From the IMG/VR virus record IMGVR_UViG_3300009370_000912, positions 1 to 23,005 of that record: a stretch of DNA of 23,005 nucleotides; one strand, given 5' to 3'. Under the pieces are notes generated by a model that worked only from the letters and a program-made list of their open reading frames with translations, did no database searches and was not told where the DNA came from. This stretch comes from a virus. Of the stretch, positions 4,423-12,418 are shown piece by piece; the stretch's first letter is position 1, and each line of letters opens with the position of its first letter. Made by a program: the position numbers and the translations under genes.

Positions 4423-6276
4423 ATGGCACAACATAAATTAGAAGTATCAGAATTAGATTTTGATAAAATAAAAGCAAATTTAAAAGTTTTTTTACAAAGT
4501 CAAACACAATTTCAAGACTATGATTTTGATGGTGCAGGTTTAAATATTTTATTAGATGTTCTATCTTACAACACTCACTATTTGTCATACATTGCTAATA
4601 TGTCAACTAATGAAATGTATTTGGATAGTGCAGACATAAGAAAAAATATTGTTTCATTAGCAAAGATGTTAGGATATACTCCTACATCTCCTAGAGCACC
4701 AAGAGCAGTTATTGATATTGTTGTTAATAACGCAACTGGTTCGTCTGTAACTATGCAGAAGGGAACAGTTTTCTCAACTACAGTTGATAAAACAGATTAT
4801 CAATATGTAACTAATGCAGATATAACAATTTCACCAGAAAATGGAGTTTATAAATTTGAAGATGTAACTGTTTATGAAGGAACATTGGTTACATTTAAAT
4901 ATACTAATGATGTAAATGATAGTGACCAAAAATTTGTTATACCTAGTTCTTATGCAGATACTTCAACTTTAAAAGTTACCGTTCAAAATAGTGGAACAGA
5001 TACAACACAATCAGTTTATTCTTTAGCAGGTGGTTATAATGATGTTGCAGGTGATTCAAAAGTTTATTTTATACAAGAAGGTACAGATAGTCAATACGAA
5101 ATTTATTTTGGTGATGGTGTAACTGGTAAAAATTTAGAAGATGGTAATATTGTAATAATGGAATATATTGTAACTAATACAGTAAATTCAAATGGTGCTT
5201 CAAAATTTTCATTAGCAGGAAACATTGGTGGTTATACAAACGTAACTATAACTACTGATTCTAATTCTCAAGGTGGTGCAATTGGAGAATCAAGTTCTTC
5301 AATAAAATTTAACGCACCTTTACATTATGCTGCTCAAGATAGAGCAGTTACAGCAACTGATTATGAAACTTTAGTTAAATCAATTTATCCAAATGCAAAA
5401 TCAGTAAGTGCGTGGGGTGGTGAAGATGATGAAACTCCACAATATGGTGTTGTAAATATTTCTATTAAAGCAAAATCAGGATCAGTATTATCAGATACAT
5501 CAAAAGCTGATATTGTAACTCAATTAAAACCATATAACGTTGCTTCAGTAAGACCAGTTATAAAAGATCCAGAAACAACTTCTGTAATAATTACTTCAAA
5601 TGTTAAGTATGACGCAAAGGCAACAGCAAAAACTGCTGATACTATAAAGGCAGATGTTATTGATAAGTTAATAACTTATAATGCTACTACTTTACAAAAG
5701 TTTGATTCAGTATTCAGATATTCAAAAGTTACAGGTTTGATTGATAGTACAGATGATAGTATTCTATCAAACATTACAACTGTTAAAATTAGAAAAGATT
5801 TCCAACCAATAATTAGTACATCTTCAAAATATAATATCTATTTTAGAAATGCATTATATAATCCACACTCGGGACATTTATCAAGTGAAGGTGGAATATT
5901 AAGTTCATCAGGATTTAAAATAGATGGTAATGCTAACGAATGCTTTTTTGATGATGATGGCGCAGGTAATGTAAGATTATATTATTTGTCAAGTGGAGTA
6001 AAATCTTATTTAAATTCAACACAAGGTACAATTGATTATTCAACAGGTGCAATAACACTTAATTCAATGAACGTTGTTAGTATATCAAATATAAGAGGTG
6101 CAACTTCAACTGTAATTGAATTAACAGTAACACCAAGTTCTAATGATGTTGTTCCAGTTAGAGACCAAATTGTTGAAATGGATATTGCAAATTCAAGAAT
6201 AACAGTTACAGCTGATAGTTTTGTAGGAGGAAGTGCTGAGGCAGGTGTCGGATACACAACTACTTCCAGCTACTAA
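4423..6276 (+). CDS. 6: Baseplate wedge protein gp6
   Basis: At 617 aa this is close to T4 gp6 (660 aa). The N-terminus aligns well with T4 gp6: LKVFLQSQTQFQDYDFDGAG, LNILLDVLSYNTHYLSYIAN, then MYLDSADIRKNIVSLAKMLGYTPTS. The central part contains the gpJ-like 'YFGDGVTGK' and the 'YAAQDRAVTATDYETLVKSIYPNAKSV' region typical of gp6/gpJ baseplate proteins. gp6 dimers link neighbouring wedges into the iris ring and change shape during sheath contraction. It starts one base after gene 25 ends, and the next ATG lies six bases after its TAA. No Shine-Dalgarno is obvious, so translational coupling is likely. Confidence 0.93.
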   Translation: MAQHKLEVSELDFDKIKANLKVFLQSQTQFQDYDFDGAGLNILLDVLSYNTHYLSYIANMSTNEMYLDSADIRKNIVSLAKMLGYTPTSPRAPRAVIDIVVNNATGSSVTMQKGTVFSTTVDKTDYQYVTNADITISPENGVYKFEDVTVYEGTLVTFKYTNDVNDSDQKFVIPSSYADTSTLKVTVQNSGTDTTQSVYSLAGGYNDVAGDSKVYFIQEGTDSQYEIYFGDGVTGKNLEDGNIVIMEYIVTNTVNSNGASKFSLAGNIGGYTNVTITTDSNSQGGAIGESSSSIKFNAPLHYAAQDRAVTATDYETLVKSIYPNAKSVSAWGGEDDETPQYGVVNISIKAKSGSVLSDTSKADIVTQLKPYNVASVRPVIKDPETTSVIITSNVKYDAKATAKTADTIKADVIDKLITYNATTLQKFDSVFRYSKVTGLIDSTDDSILSNITTVKIRKDFQPIISTSSKYNIYFRNALYNPHSGHLSSEGGILSSSGFKIDGNANECFFDDDGAGNVRLYYLSSGVKSYLNSTQGTIDYSTGAITLNSMNVVSISNIRGATSTVIELTVTPSSNDVVPVRDQIVEMDIANSRITVTADSFVGGSAEAGVGYTTTSSY

Positions 6277-6282
6277 TGACTA

Positions 6283-8859
6283 ATGGCAAAATTTACTGAT
6301 AAAATTTCATCAATAATTTCAGGACAATTACCTGAATTCATAGTTAGCGAACATCCAAAGTTTGCTGAGTTTCTTAAAGTCTATTATCAATTATTAGAGT
6401 CTGCTGAATTATCAGTAACTTCTATTAAATCAACAGAAGGTATCTTATTAGAAACAGAAACTAATCAAGCTAATAATTTAGTATTAGACGCAAGTGCTTT
6501 AGGTAGTGCAAGAACATCACTAGACGCAGGAGATAAAATTATTTTTGAAAAATATTCTGGTACTGAATATGGAAAATTTGAAAGAGGTGAAACAGTTACA
6601 GGACAAACTTCTGGTGCAACTGCTGTTTTATTAACAGAAGATTTAGATAATGGTCGTTTATTCATAACTGCTAACAGTAAATTTATAGATGGTGAAACAA
6701 TTGTAGGTGGTAGTTCAAATGCTTATGCAGTAATAAGTAATTATAAACCCAATCCTGTAAATAATATTGCTGACCTAGTTAACTTTAGAGACCCAGACGG
6801 TGTTATAAGTTCTTTCTTATCAAATTTTAGAGATGAATTTCTTGCAACATTACCAGATAAATTAGCAAACAAAGTTGATAAAAGAAATCTTATAAAAAAT
6901 GTTAAATCTCTTTATCGTTCTAAAGGTACGAATAGAGGACACGAAATATTTTTTAGAATATTATTTAATGAAGAATCACAAACATTTTATCCAAGAGAGA
7001 ATTTATTAAGAGTATCAGATGGTAAATATGATACATTAAAAGTTATGAGAGCAATTGGTGATAGTGGTGATACAGCGCAATTAGTTGGAAGAACAATAAC
7101 AGGTTCAACTAGTTCAGCATATGCAATTGTTGAAAATGTTAATAAGTATCAAATTGGTGCAGATACAGTTACAGAATTTATTTTAAATAATGATTCTATT
7201 CAAGGTATATTTCAAATTGGTGAACAAATAGTAGGTACTGCTTCAGATGAAGACGATTGGTATATTAAAGGAACTATAACTGGAATTCCAGGAACAAAAG
7301 TACTTACAAATGATGGTGCATTAAATGAAACTGCTGATACAGTTAAAGTTGTTGCAGGTGGTGTTGGTGCTATATTTACTATTGATGAAATTGGTTCAGG
7401 TGAATTAACAGATATTGTAATTACAAACAAAGGCGCAAACTATTCAGTTGGTGATGAATTAGTATTTGATAATAGTGGAACTAACGGAAGGGATGCTGCT
7501 GGATTTGTAAGAGTTGTTAATGGTGGTATTGCAAGTGAAACTTCTGGCCAAATAGTTTTAGAAGATGGTACTAATGCAGGTGACCAATATTTTGGTAATA
7601 GTATTATGCAAGAAAAAGATACAGGCAATGGAACAATTGAAAAAATATTTTTAACTTATAATGGTACAGGATATACTTCTTTACCTACTGTAACTATAAA
7701 CTCATCAACAGGTTCAACTGGAACTGTAAATGCTTGGGGTAATGAGATTGGAAGAATTGTTAAATTAAAAACAGTTGAATTAGGAAAAAAATATCAAGAC
7801 GCTCCTACTCCTCCAACATTATCATTTTATAATAGTGCTATATTATCAAATGCAACAGGAGCTTTTACAGTTGGACAATCTTGTACAACATCAAGTGGAC
7901 AAGGAACAATTGTTTCATATAACTCTAATACAAATGTATTAAGAATAAAAGATATTACAGGCACATTTACAGAAGGTCAAGTATTATCAGCAGATTCAGG
8001 TGGTTCAGGAACTATTGCAAAAAATGATCCTGCCTCAGCAACAGTTAATGTAGTTTCAGTTGCAGATACAGATGGAATCTTTATTAATGAAGATGGTAAA
8101 CTTTCTGAAAGTACAATGAAGATACAAGATAGTTTATACTATCAAGATTTTTCTTATGTATTGAAAGTTGCTAGTTCCATTGCAGTATGGCGGGATGCAT
8201 TTAAAAAGACAATGCATACAGCAGGTTTTTATTTTACAGGTCAAGTAGATATAACAAATAGAATAGACGCAAGAGGATCGTTGCCTATGATTGGTGCTGT
8301 TTCTGGTAGACAAGAAGTTGAAATACCATTAATTGCAATTCTTAATACTTTATTCTCGGTTATATTTGGTAGAAGATTAGGAACAATAGATGATGGAACA
8401 TCTTTAAGAGCAAATGCTCTTGAATCAGGAACAATTGACCAAGACCCACAAACACACGAACACTTTGCTAATAATCAAAGGGATGTAACTCTAACAAGAG
8501 CTGGAATAGATTATGATTATTTAACTAGAAAAAGGTCATCAATAGATAAGCAACTTGTTAAACAAGGTCACGCATATGCAGGACCACGTTGGGGAACTTT
8601 AGACAAATACGCAACTACTATATTTGCAAATGATATAGGATATACGTTTAAAACATTTAATGAATTAAAGGTATTTGGAACAAGGACTAGTTTAGATGGA
8701 CGAAGTGGAATATTCTTAATGTCTTCTGACCCTAATGGTAAAAACGTTAAGATGATGACTGCTTTTCCTTCAGTAGTTACATATAACCAAAATGACTTTA
8801 GTAATACAGTTGTAAGGTGGGATGATGAAGGACCACTTTTTGATGATACAACACCGTAA
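6283..8859 (+). CDS. Baseplate wedge-associated structural protein (858 aa)
   Basis: The N-terminus (FTDKISSIISGQLPEFIVSE, HPKFAEFLKVYYQLLE) and the segment LIKNVKSLYRSKGTNRGHEIFFRILF (about 203-228) are typical of a conserved structural protein that follows gp6 in T4-type cyanophages. Between and after these are beta-rich modules: 'FERGETVTGQTSGATAVLL' (about 99-117), 'GRTITGSTSSAYAIV', and two 'NKGANYSVGD' / 'NGTGYTSLPTVTI' units. The C-terminal part (about 640-858) has helical and mixed sequence. Its position between gp6 and gp8 is that of T4 gene 7, but I see no convincing similarity to T4 gp7. It probably works in the wedge or its periphery. The next gene follows after a late promoter. 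Confidence 0.75.
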   Translation: MAKFTDKISSIISGQLPEFIVSEHPKFAEFLKVYYQLLESAELSVTSIKSTEGILLETETNQANNLVLDASALGSARTSLDAGDKIIFEKYSGTEYGKFERGETVTGQTSGATAVLLTEDLDNGRLFITANSKFIDGETIVGGSSNAYAVISNYKPNPVNNIADLVNFRDPDGVISSFLSNFRDEFLATLPDKLANKVDKRNLIKNVKSLYRSKGTNRGHEIFFRILFNEESQTFYPRENLLRVSDGKYDTLKVMRAIGDSGDTAQLVGRTITGSTSSAYAIVENVNKYQIGADTVTEFILNNDSIQGIFQIGEQIVGTASDEDDWYIKGTITGIPGTKVLTNDGALNETADTVKVVAGGVGAIFTIDEIGSGELTDIVITNKGANYSVGDELVFDNSGTNGRDAAGFVRVVNGGIASETSGQIVLEDGTNAGDQYFGNSIMQEKDTGNGTIEKIFLTYNGTGYTSLPTVTINSSTGSTGTVNAWGNEIGRIVKLKTVELGKKYQDAPTPPTLSFYNSAILSNATGAFTVGQSCTTSSGQGTIVSYNSNTNVLRIKDITGTFTEGQVLSADSGGSGTIAKNDPASATVNVVSVADTDGIFINEDGKLSESTMKIQDSLYYQDFSYVLKVASSIAVWRDAFKKTMHTAGFYFTGQVDITNRIDARGSLPMIGAVSGRQEVEIPLIAILNTLFSVIFGRRLGTIDDGTSLRANALESGTIDQDPQTHEHFANNQRDVTLTRAGIDYDYLTRKRSSIDKQLVKQGHAYAGPRWGTLDKYATTIFANDIGYTFKTFNELKVFGTRTSLDGRSGIFLMSSDPNGKNVKMMTAFPSVVTYNQNDFSNTVVRWDDEGPLFDDTTP

Positions 8860-8864
8860 AAGAT

Positions 8865-8872
8865 TATAAATA
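8865..8872 (+). promoter_or_regulatory. T4-type late promoter TATAAATA
   Basis: There is an exact late element five bases after the stop of the 858-aa gene. The ATG at 8895 lies 22 bases downstream and is preceded by AAAGGAAG. Unlike the 1708, 2759 and 3896 sites, this one leaves room for a leader with a Shine-Dalgarno, and no inverted repeat surrounds it. Confidence 0.7.
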
Positions 8873-8894
8873 GTAAAGTAATTTAAAGGAAGAA

Positions 8895-10913
8895 ATGGCT
8901 AAACAATCAATATTTTTAGGAACAGTATCCAATGATGGAACAGGTACTAACCTGCGTGGTGGTGGTAGTATCATAAATCAAAATTTTGACGAAATCTATA
9001 CAGCGATTGGTGATGGTACTAACTTAAAAGGTTATATTACTATTGAAGATACAAGTTCTACACAGGATACAGTAAATATTGGTGAAAAAATACAATTCAT
9101 TGGAGCTAATGGTATTACAACAACTGTTGGTAATAATGAAGTTCAAATTGCTATAGACGGTACAGTTCTTACAGAAACATCAGCAGATACATTAACTAAT
9201 AAATCAATTGCTTTAGGTGTTAATACAATTACAGGAACCGTAGCAGAATTTAATACTGCTTTGACAGATGGTGATTTTGCGACAATTGCTGGTACAGAAA
9301 CCCTTACAAATAAAACTTTAACAAGTCCAGTTATCAACACACCAACAGGTGATGTTGCAACTAAAGACGGTACAGAAACCCTTACAAATAAAACTTTAAC
9401 AAGTCCAGTTATCAACACACCAACAGGTGATGTTGCAACTTTAAGTGGAACTCAAATTCTTTCTAATAAAACAATAGATACTGGATCAAACTCAATTACA
9501 GGTACGTTATTTACTTTTGCTGATGATACATCATCAACTAATACTATAGTACAAGGTGATACTTTAAAATTTTCTGGTGGTAACGGTATACAAACAACTT
9601 TAAGTGGAGATTTAATTGAAATTAAAGCTTCAGGAATTACAAATACAGAAATAGACGCTAATGCTGGTATTTTAAATACACAATTAGCAAACAATTCAGT
9701 TACTATTGGTTATACAGCAGTTGAATTAGGAACAAGTGCAACTAATGTAAATGGATTATCAATAACTGGTTCTGCTTATATAACAATTAACGGACAAGGA
9801 TCAGCAATAAGATTTAATCATCCTAACCTTGCTAGTTTCCCTACAGCGGCAACTTATTCAGGTTCGCCTGCTTTAGATGAAGCAACACTTAAACCTTATA
9901 TGGCTTCAGCGTCAGGTTGGATAAACTTATTAACAGAAAATGATCCTGTTGAAAGACACTCAAATGTTAATGTAACAGGAATTGCAGATGGACAAGGACT
10001 TGTTTGGAATGCTTCAACAACAAGATTTGAAGCAGGTTCACTTGGTGGAACAATTGGTAGATACGAAGACGCTTCAGCAAGATTTGCAGTAACTTATAAT
10101 AGTTCAACTTCATATAGATTTACTTCACACTATGGAACTGTTGATAATCCAACAATTTATATAAAACAAGGTACAACTTTTGCTTTTGATTTATCTGCTT
10201 TAGCAGGATCACATCCTTTTGCTATACAAACTTCAAGTGGTGCTTTCAATTCATCAAATAGAATTGAAACAGGATTAACACACGTTGCTTCAGATGGAAC
10301 AGTTACAACAGGATTAAATGCTCAAGAAAAAACAAGTGGTGTATTATACTTTGACGTACCATACGACCAAGCAGGACCTATATATTACGTATGTACTGCT
10401 CATCCAGCGATGAACGGTGAAATAAAAGTTAATTCAAAAGGAGAATCTACTGGTCTTAATAACTCACAAATTTGGTTATTAACAGCAGATACAGCTTTAA
10501 CTGGAAATTCAAGTATGGCAGATATTACTGCTAATATAGCAGAAAGTGCTGTTACAGGATATGCAAGAATAGGTGATCCTATGTCAGTATCTTCTGGTGT
10601 ATTTACTTTTCCATCTACTGGTATTTGGGAAGTAGAAGGAATATTTAATTTTTCAGGTTCAGAAGGTTATGCTCAAGGTAGTATATATGTTACAACAAAT
10701 AATGCAACTTGGAGCCAAGTAGCATTAAGTTCCGAAGAATCAGATAACCAAGAATATGGTCAAGCTAATTTAAAAGCACAAATTGATGTAACAGATACAG
10801 CAAATGTAAAAGTCAAGTTCCAACAAGGTGGTACTATGAGTGGTAACGCTTTAAAAGGAAATTCGTCTTATATGAGAACAGGATTTTTATTTAGAAGATT
10901 GGGAGATACGTAA
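8895..10913 (+). CDS. Tail fibre-like structural protein with tandem repeats and a cupredoxin-like domain
   Basis: This 672-aa protein has four visible parts. Residues 1-60 (FLGTVSNDGTGTNLRGGGSI, NQNFDEIYTAIGDG) are a conserved fibre N-terminus of marine T4-type phages. Residues 95-200 carry 'TLTNKTL' repeats, including a 24-residue unit repeated perfectly at 133 and 159. Residues about 388-513 form a cupredoxin-like beta domain ending in IYYVCTAHPAMNGEIKV. H440, C500, H503 and M506 form a complete type-1 copper ligand set with the C-x2-H-x2-M spacing of amicyanin. Residues about 522-672 (VFTFPSTGIWEVEGIFNFSG, ANVKVKFQQGG) look like a C-terminal jelly-roll head of the C1q/TNF type. It probably sits on the baseplate as a fibre or fibre connector that may touch the host surface. 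It has its own late promoter and a good ribosome site (AAAGGAAG). Copper binding is inferred only from the ligands. Confidence 0.75.
   Translation: MAKQSIFLGTVSNDGTGTNLRGGGSIINQNFDEIYTAIGDGTNLKGYITIEDTSSTQDTVNIGEKIQFIGANGITTTVGNNEVQIAIDGTVLTETSADTLTNKSIALGVNTITGTVAEFNTALTDGDFATIAGTETLTNKTLTSPVINTPTGDVATKDGTETLTNKTLTSPVINTPTGDVATLSGTQILSNKTIDTGSNSITGTLFTFADDTSSTNTIVQGDTLKFSGGNGIQTTLSGDLIEIKASGITNTEIDANAGILNTQLANNSVTIGYTAVELGTSATNVNGLSITGSAYITINGQGSAIRFNHPNLASFPTAATYSGSPALDEATLKPYMASASGWINLLTENDPVERHSNVNVTGIADGQGLVWNASTTRFEAGSLGGTIGRYEDASARFAVTYNSSTSYRFTSHYGTVDNPTIYIKQGTTFAFDLSALAGSHPFAIQTSSGAFNSSNRIETGLTHVASDGTVTTGLNAQEKTSGVLYFDVPYDQAGPIYYVCTAHPAMNGEIKVNSKGESTGLNNSQIWLLTADTALTGNSSMADITANIAESAVTGYARIGDPMSVSSGVFTFPSTGIWEVEGIFNFSGSEGYAQGSIYVTTNNATWSQVALSSEESDNQEYGQANLKAQIDVTDTANVKVKFQQGGTMSGNALKGNSSYMRTGFLFRRLGDT
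9291..9440 (+). repeat. Perfect tandem repeat, 72 bases per copy, period 78
   Basis: Bases 9291-9362 and 9369-9440 appear identical and are separated by six bases, giving two in-frame copies of a 24-residue unit (GTETLTNKTLTSPVINT...VAT) in the fibre-like gene. Diverged copies of the 'TLTNKTL' core flank them (about residues 97-104 and 185-193). Identity including synonymous positions points to recent duplication or gene conversion. Confidence 0.95.
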
Positions 10914-10922
10914 AATAATTAG

Positions 10923-10930
10923 TATAAATA
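10923..10930 (+). promoter_or_regulatory. T4-type late promoter TATAAATA
   Basis: There is an exact late element ten bases after the fibre-like gene stop. It lies 18 bases before the gene 8 ATG at 10949, with a well-placed AGAGGA in between. It is the leadered class of late promoter, like the site at 8865. Confidence 0.7.
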
Positions 10931-10948
10931 TATGAAAGAGGATAATTA

Positions 10949-12409
10949 ATGCCAGCAATTATAACAAATAAATTTAGAATTCACAACTCGGAGCAATTCC
11001 AAGAAGCGTTTTCTGAAGCGTCAGGAAACACTTTCTATTTAGGTATAGGAAGACCGCAACCATTTACTACTTCTACAAGAGGAGATGGTAGAACAAATAA
11101 CGAAGGTACAGATTTATTACCTGTAACTCCTCCTGACAATGAAAATACACAAAATTTTACATACGATAGTATGCTTGCTTGTAAAAAAGTTGCAAGTACA
11201 AATGCTGGATTTGTAGTTCCTAGAAGAAATTGGGTGACTGGTACAGTTTATGATTATTACAGACACGATTATGGTGGATATGTAACAGGTGGAACAACAG
11301 CACAAACTTCAACAAGTGGTGCTGCTACTTTATATGACGCAACTTTTTATGTTTTAACAACTCAAAGAAACGTATATAAATGTTTAGATAACAATAACGG
11401 TGCAACTTCAACTGTAGAACCTACAGGAACATCAACAACAATATTAACAACTGCTGACGGATATAAGTGGAAGTATATGTATACTTTAACTGCCGCTCAA
11501 CAAGCAGATTTCTTATCTGTAGATTTTATGGCAGTTGGTACAAATGCAACAGTAAGTTCTGCCGCTGTAGATGGTGCAGTTAATATAATTAAAATTAAAA
11601 CAGCAGGTTCAGCTGGTACAGACGGAACACACACAGGTGTTGCAATACGAGGAGATGGATCAGGTGGAGTTTGTTCAGTAACTATTGCTTCAGGTGCAGT
11701 TACAGATGTAACCGTAACTACTCCAGGAACAGGATATACTTTCGGGTATATTAAACTTGCAGATATAAATTCTGCTGGTGGTGGATCATTAATCAGTACA
11801 GAATTAGATGTAATAATTGAACCAAAAGGTGGACACGGATTTAATGCAGTACAAGAGTTAGGCGGTTTCTTTGTTATGTTAAATACAAGTTTAGAAGGAA
11901 CTGAATCAGCTAATTCAGGTGACGTAACTGTTGCAAACGATTTTAGACAAGTAAGTTTGATAAGAGACCCTAAATCTGGAGGCGTTGCCGCTACTGCCAA
12001 CACATTAAGAGCAACTTCAGCAGTTGTTGGATCAGGAAGTACAGGAACATTTTCAGTTGACGAAAAAATTTCACAAGCAAGTACAGGTGCAGTTGGAAAA
12101 GTTGTAGAATGGGATCCATCAAATAAAATATTATATTATATTCAAACAAGACACAATGATGAGGGAGTAGATAGCAACGGTAATCAAACAGCGTTTAGTG
12201 GCACGAATATTATTACAGGTGCAGATACATCAGCGACTTTAACACCTGCAACAACAACAGGTACAGTTAATAGCCAAACATTTTCAAGTGGATATTCTAG
12301 TTCAGAAATAGACCACGGTTCTGGTGAAGTAGTCTATGTAGAAAATAGAGCACCAATCACTAGAGCTGCTGACCAAACCGAGAATATCAAACTGATTATA
12401 GAATTTTAG
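10949..12409 (+). CDS. 8: Baseplate wedge protein gp8
   Basis: Clear T4 gp8 signatures are present: ITNKFRI at the start, FYLGIGRPQPF (29-39, T4 'IFITFGRSEPW'), VPRRNW (90-95, T4 'IPRRDW'), VYKCLDNNNG (142-151) and DGYKWKYMYTL (170-180). The C-terminal VYVENRAPITRAADQTENIK corresponds to T4 'IYMENRPPIIMAMDQTEEIN'. gp8 binds gp6/gp7 in the wedge. At 486 aa it is about 150 residues longer than T4 gp8 (334 aa). The excess is mostly a Gly/Thr-rich beta insert (about 205-290, with PGTGYTFGYIKL) and a second one near 360-445 with an 'ISQASTGAVGKVV' module shared with neighbouring proteins. A dedicated late promoter and a strong ribosome site precede it. Confidence 0.9.
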   Translation: MPAIITNKFRIHNSEQFQEAFSEASGNTFYLGIGRPQPFTTSTRGDGRTNNEGTDLLPVTPPDNENTQNFTYDSMLACKKVASTNAGFVVPRRNWVTGTVYDYYRHDYGGYVTGGTTAQTSTSGAATLYDATFYVLTTQRNVYKCLDNNNGATSTVEPTGTSTTILTTADGYKWKYMYTLTAAQQADFLSVDFMAVGTNATVSSAAVDGAVNIIKIKTAGSAGTDGTHTGVAIRGDGSGGVCSVTIASGAVTDVTVTTPGTGYTFGYIKLADINSAGGGSLISTELDVIIEPKGGHGFNAVQELGGFFVMLNTSLEGTESANSGDVTVANDFRQVSLIRDPKSGGVAATANTLRATSAVVGSGSTGTFSVDEKISQASTGAVGKVVEWDPSNKILYYIQTRHNDEGVDSNGNQTAFSGTNIITGADTSATLTPATTTGTVNSQTFSSGYSSSEIDHGSGEVVYVENRAPITRAADQTENIKLIIEF

Positions 12410-12418
12410 GAGAGATAA

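Noticed and set aside
9143-9418. Antisense open frame of 91 codons over the fibre gene
   Set aside because: It is a mirror of the Thr/Val-rich repeat region, with low-complexity Val/Ser composition and no ribosome site.
11497-12003. Antisense open frame of 168 codons over gene 8
   Set aside because: Its Pro/Val/Thr-rich composition is the complement of the coding strand of a well-supported gp8. No start signals are seen.
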